This document shows, piece after piece, positions 5,702-7,104 of a stretch of DNA of 7,104 nucleotides. A model generated the notes under the pieces. The model was not told where the DNA came from. It did not search any database and saw nothing but the letters and a program-made list of their open reading frames with translations. Positions within the stretch are counted from its first letter, which is position 1. Each line of letters begins with the position of its first letter. The translations under genes and the position numbers were made by a program. The DNA lies in contig CAYJIL010000108.1 of NCBI GenBank assembly GCA_964370235.1, forward strand, positions 1-7,104, written 5' to 3'. The DNA is from CAYJIL01 sp964370235. Lineage in GTDB: Bacteria; Bacteroidota; Bacteroidia; Bacteroidales; Rikenellaceae.

Positions 5702-7104
5702 ATGCAGACCAAGTTACTTGACAAAATTAACTCTCCAGAGGATCTTAAGAAGATAGCTACTAGCGATCTTACGTCTCTTTGTGCAGAGCTAAGAGAGTTC
5801 ATTATCAATGAGCTGTCACAAAACCCCGGTCATCTAGGTTCAAGCCTGGGCACTGTCGAGTTATGTGTTGCACTTCACTATGTTTATAACACGCCACTCG
5901 ACAATATTGTGTTCGATGTGGGGCATCAGGCATATGTTCACAAAATCATAACAGGTCGAAGAGATCGATTCCACACAAATCGCAAGAAAGGCGGCATTTG
6001 TGGTTTCCCCAAACGCTCAGAGAGCGAATATGACTGCTTTGGTGGCGGCCACTCTTCGGTATCTATTTCGGCAGCTCTAGGCATGGACGTAGCTGCCAAA
6101 ATGTTGGGCGAAAAACGACACTCGGTAGCCGTTATTGGCGATGGTGCAATGAGCGGAGGACTAGCTTTTGAGGGGCTAAACAACGCTGGCGTTTCGGGCG
6201 ATAACATACTTGTTATTCTCAACGATAACGAAATATCGATAGACCCTAACGTGGGTGCTCTCAAAGAGTATATGCTAGATATAACAACCTCTCGTCGATA
6301 TAATATATTCAAACAAAATACAATAAAATTACTAAAGTCGACACCTCGTATTCAACGCTTTATGGCAAGAGTACAAGATGCCACAAAAAGTTATTTACTA
6401 AGAAGTGGTAATTTGTTTGAGGCTCTCAACTTTAGATATTTTGGCATAGCCGATGGCCACGATGTTAACGCAATGGTTAGGATACTGTCTGACCTCAAAA
6501 ACATTAAAGGTCCCAAGATTCTACACATTAGAACCAAGAAAGGCAAAGGGTATCAGCCTGCCGAGCGCAGCCAAACAACTTGGCACGCTCCGGGAGTATA
6601 TGACGCCCTTACGGGTGAGCGCAACTCCGACCCATCGCTGGTTCGCTACCAAGATGTGTTTGGGCACACGCTCCTAGAGCTAGCCAAAGCAAACCCTCGC
6701 ATTGTGGGCATAACACCTGCCATGCCATCGGGCTGCTCAATGAATATTATGAGCAAGGAGCTACCCAACAGGGTATTCGATGTAGGAATTGCCGAAGGGC
6801 ACGCTGTCACTTTCTCTGCCGGAATGGCTGTGGGAGGGCTAATGCCATTTTGCAACATATACTCCTCGTTTGCACAACGTGCCTATGATAATATCATACA
6901 CGATGCCGTTTTGCAGGGGGTCGATTTGGTTTTGTGTCTCGACCGCAGCGGTATTGTTGGCGAAGATGGCGCAACCCACCACGGTACTTTTGACATACCA
7001 TCGCTACGCACCATACCGGGCATTACCATTGCCGCACCTATGGACGAAAGCGAGCTACGTAGCCTTATGTACACGGCACAAATCCCGGGCAAGGGTACGT
7101 TCGT
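5702..7104 (+). CDS. dxs: 1-deoxy-D-xylulose-5-phosphate synthase, 3' end cut by the window
   Basis: DXS condenses pyruvate with glyceraldehyde 3-phosphate to DXP and CO2 using thiamine diphosphate, the entry step of the MEP pathway (DXP also feeds thiamine and, in some bacteria, pyridoxal synthesis). The frame gives 467 residues before the window ends, about three quarters of the usual 620-640. Visible motifs are NPGHLGSSLGTVEL (41-54), FDVGHQAYVHKIITGRRD (71-88), GFPKRSESEYD (101-111), GGGHSSVSISAALGM (114-128), the ThDP/Mg motif GDGAMSGGLAFEGLNNAG (146-163) with NDNEISIDPNVG (174-185), TKKGKGY (278-284), and the pyrimidine domain GIAEGHAVTFSAG (362-374) with catalytic E365, then CLDRSGIVGEDG (412-423) and THHGTFD (425-431). 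The common DRAG is DRSG here, and GIAEQH is GIAEGH, which I recall as the Bacteroidota form. The start is the first ATG after an in-frame TAA at 5693-5695. The missing part is the end of the pyrimidine domain and the C-terminal domain. Confidence 0.97.
   Translation, partial: MQTKLLDKINSPEDLKKIATSDLTSLCAELREFIINELSQNPGHLGSSLGTVELCVALHYVYNTPLDNIVFDVGHQAYVHKIITGRRDRFHTNRKKGGICGFPKRSESEYDCFGGGHSSVSISAALGMDVAAKMLGEKRHSVAVIGDGAMSGGLAFEGLNNAGVSGDNILVILNDNEISIDPNVGALKEYMLDITTSRRYNIFKQNTIKLLKSTPRIQRFMARVQDATKSYLLRSGNLFEALNFRYFGIADGHDVNAMVRILSDLKNIKGPKILHIRTKKGKGYQPAERSQTTWHAPGVYDALTGERNSDPSLVRYQDVFGHTLLELAKANPRIVGITPAMPSGCSMNIMSKELPNRVFDVGIAEGHAVTFSAGMAVGGLMPFCNIYSSFAQRAYDNIIHDAVLQGVDLVLCLDRSGIVGEDGATHHGTFDIPSLRTIPGITIAAPMDESELRSLMYTAQIPGKGTF

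Noticed and set aside
5617..5808. 63-codon minus-strand frame running from the dxs start into the intergenic region
   Set aside because: It would cover the candidate dxs promoter and the conserved DXS N-terminus, and it has no supporting start context or recognisable pattern.
5938..6312. 124-codon open frame on the minus strand opposite dxs
   Set aside because: It overlaps the thiamine-diphosphate-binding region of dxs, whose motifs are intact in the sense frame; the antisense peptide has no recognisable pattern.

Overview
The window looks like core-genome DNA of a Bacteroidota bacterium, most likely of the order Bacteroidales. The evidence is a single-chain MurF-alanine racemase fusion, a long-form IspG with an extra domain inserted before its iron-sulfur domain, a WbqC-family protein in the same gene string, a DXS with Bacteroidota-like motif variants (GIAEGH), and promoter-like boxes of the Bacteroidota TAnnTTTG type. 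The genus cannot be told from the sequence alone.

Layout. Positions 1-78 hold what may be the last codons of a plus-strand gene entering from the left. It would converge on a minus-strand string of four tightly packed genes, read right to left: ispG (5545-3884), a wbqC-family gene (3884-3255), a two-segment membrane protein with a probable bacterial PH-like domain (3282-2566), and murF-alr (2563-92). The junctions are a 1-nt overlap, a 28-nt overlap and a 2-nt gap, so this is almost certainly one translationally coupled operon. A 156-bp AT-rich intergenic region (5546-5701) separates ispG from dxs, which is transcribed to the right and runs off the window after 467 codons. This region carries candidate back-to-back promoters. 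It is the only intergenic space of any size, and no stretch over 300 bases lacks a gene.

How the genes fit together. DXS makes the first intermediate of the MEP isoprenoid pathway (DXP), and IspG catalyses its penultimate step (MEcPP to HMBPP). MEP-derived prenyl units build undecaprenyl phosphate, the lipid carrier for peptidoglycan precursors. MurF-Alr makes D-alanine and the UDP-MurNAc-pentapeptide that is loaded on that carrier. The locus therefore joins carrier-lipid supply and cell-wall precursor supply, with two poorly characterised genes (WbqC-like and PH-like membrane protein) between them. That functional link is an inference from gene order.

I found no mobile element, CRISPR array, tRNA, rRNA, phage gene or defence system, and no convincing undescribed system. 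The points most worth a second look are the divergent dxs/ispG promoter region, the two uncharacterised genes locked into the operon, an exact 12-bp in-frame tandem duplication in murF, and hairpin-forming sequence inside ispG.
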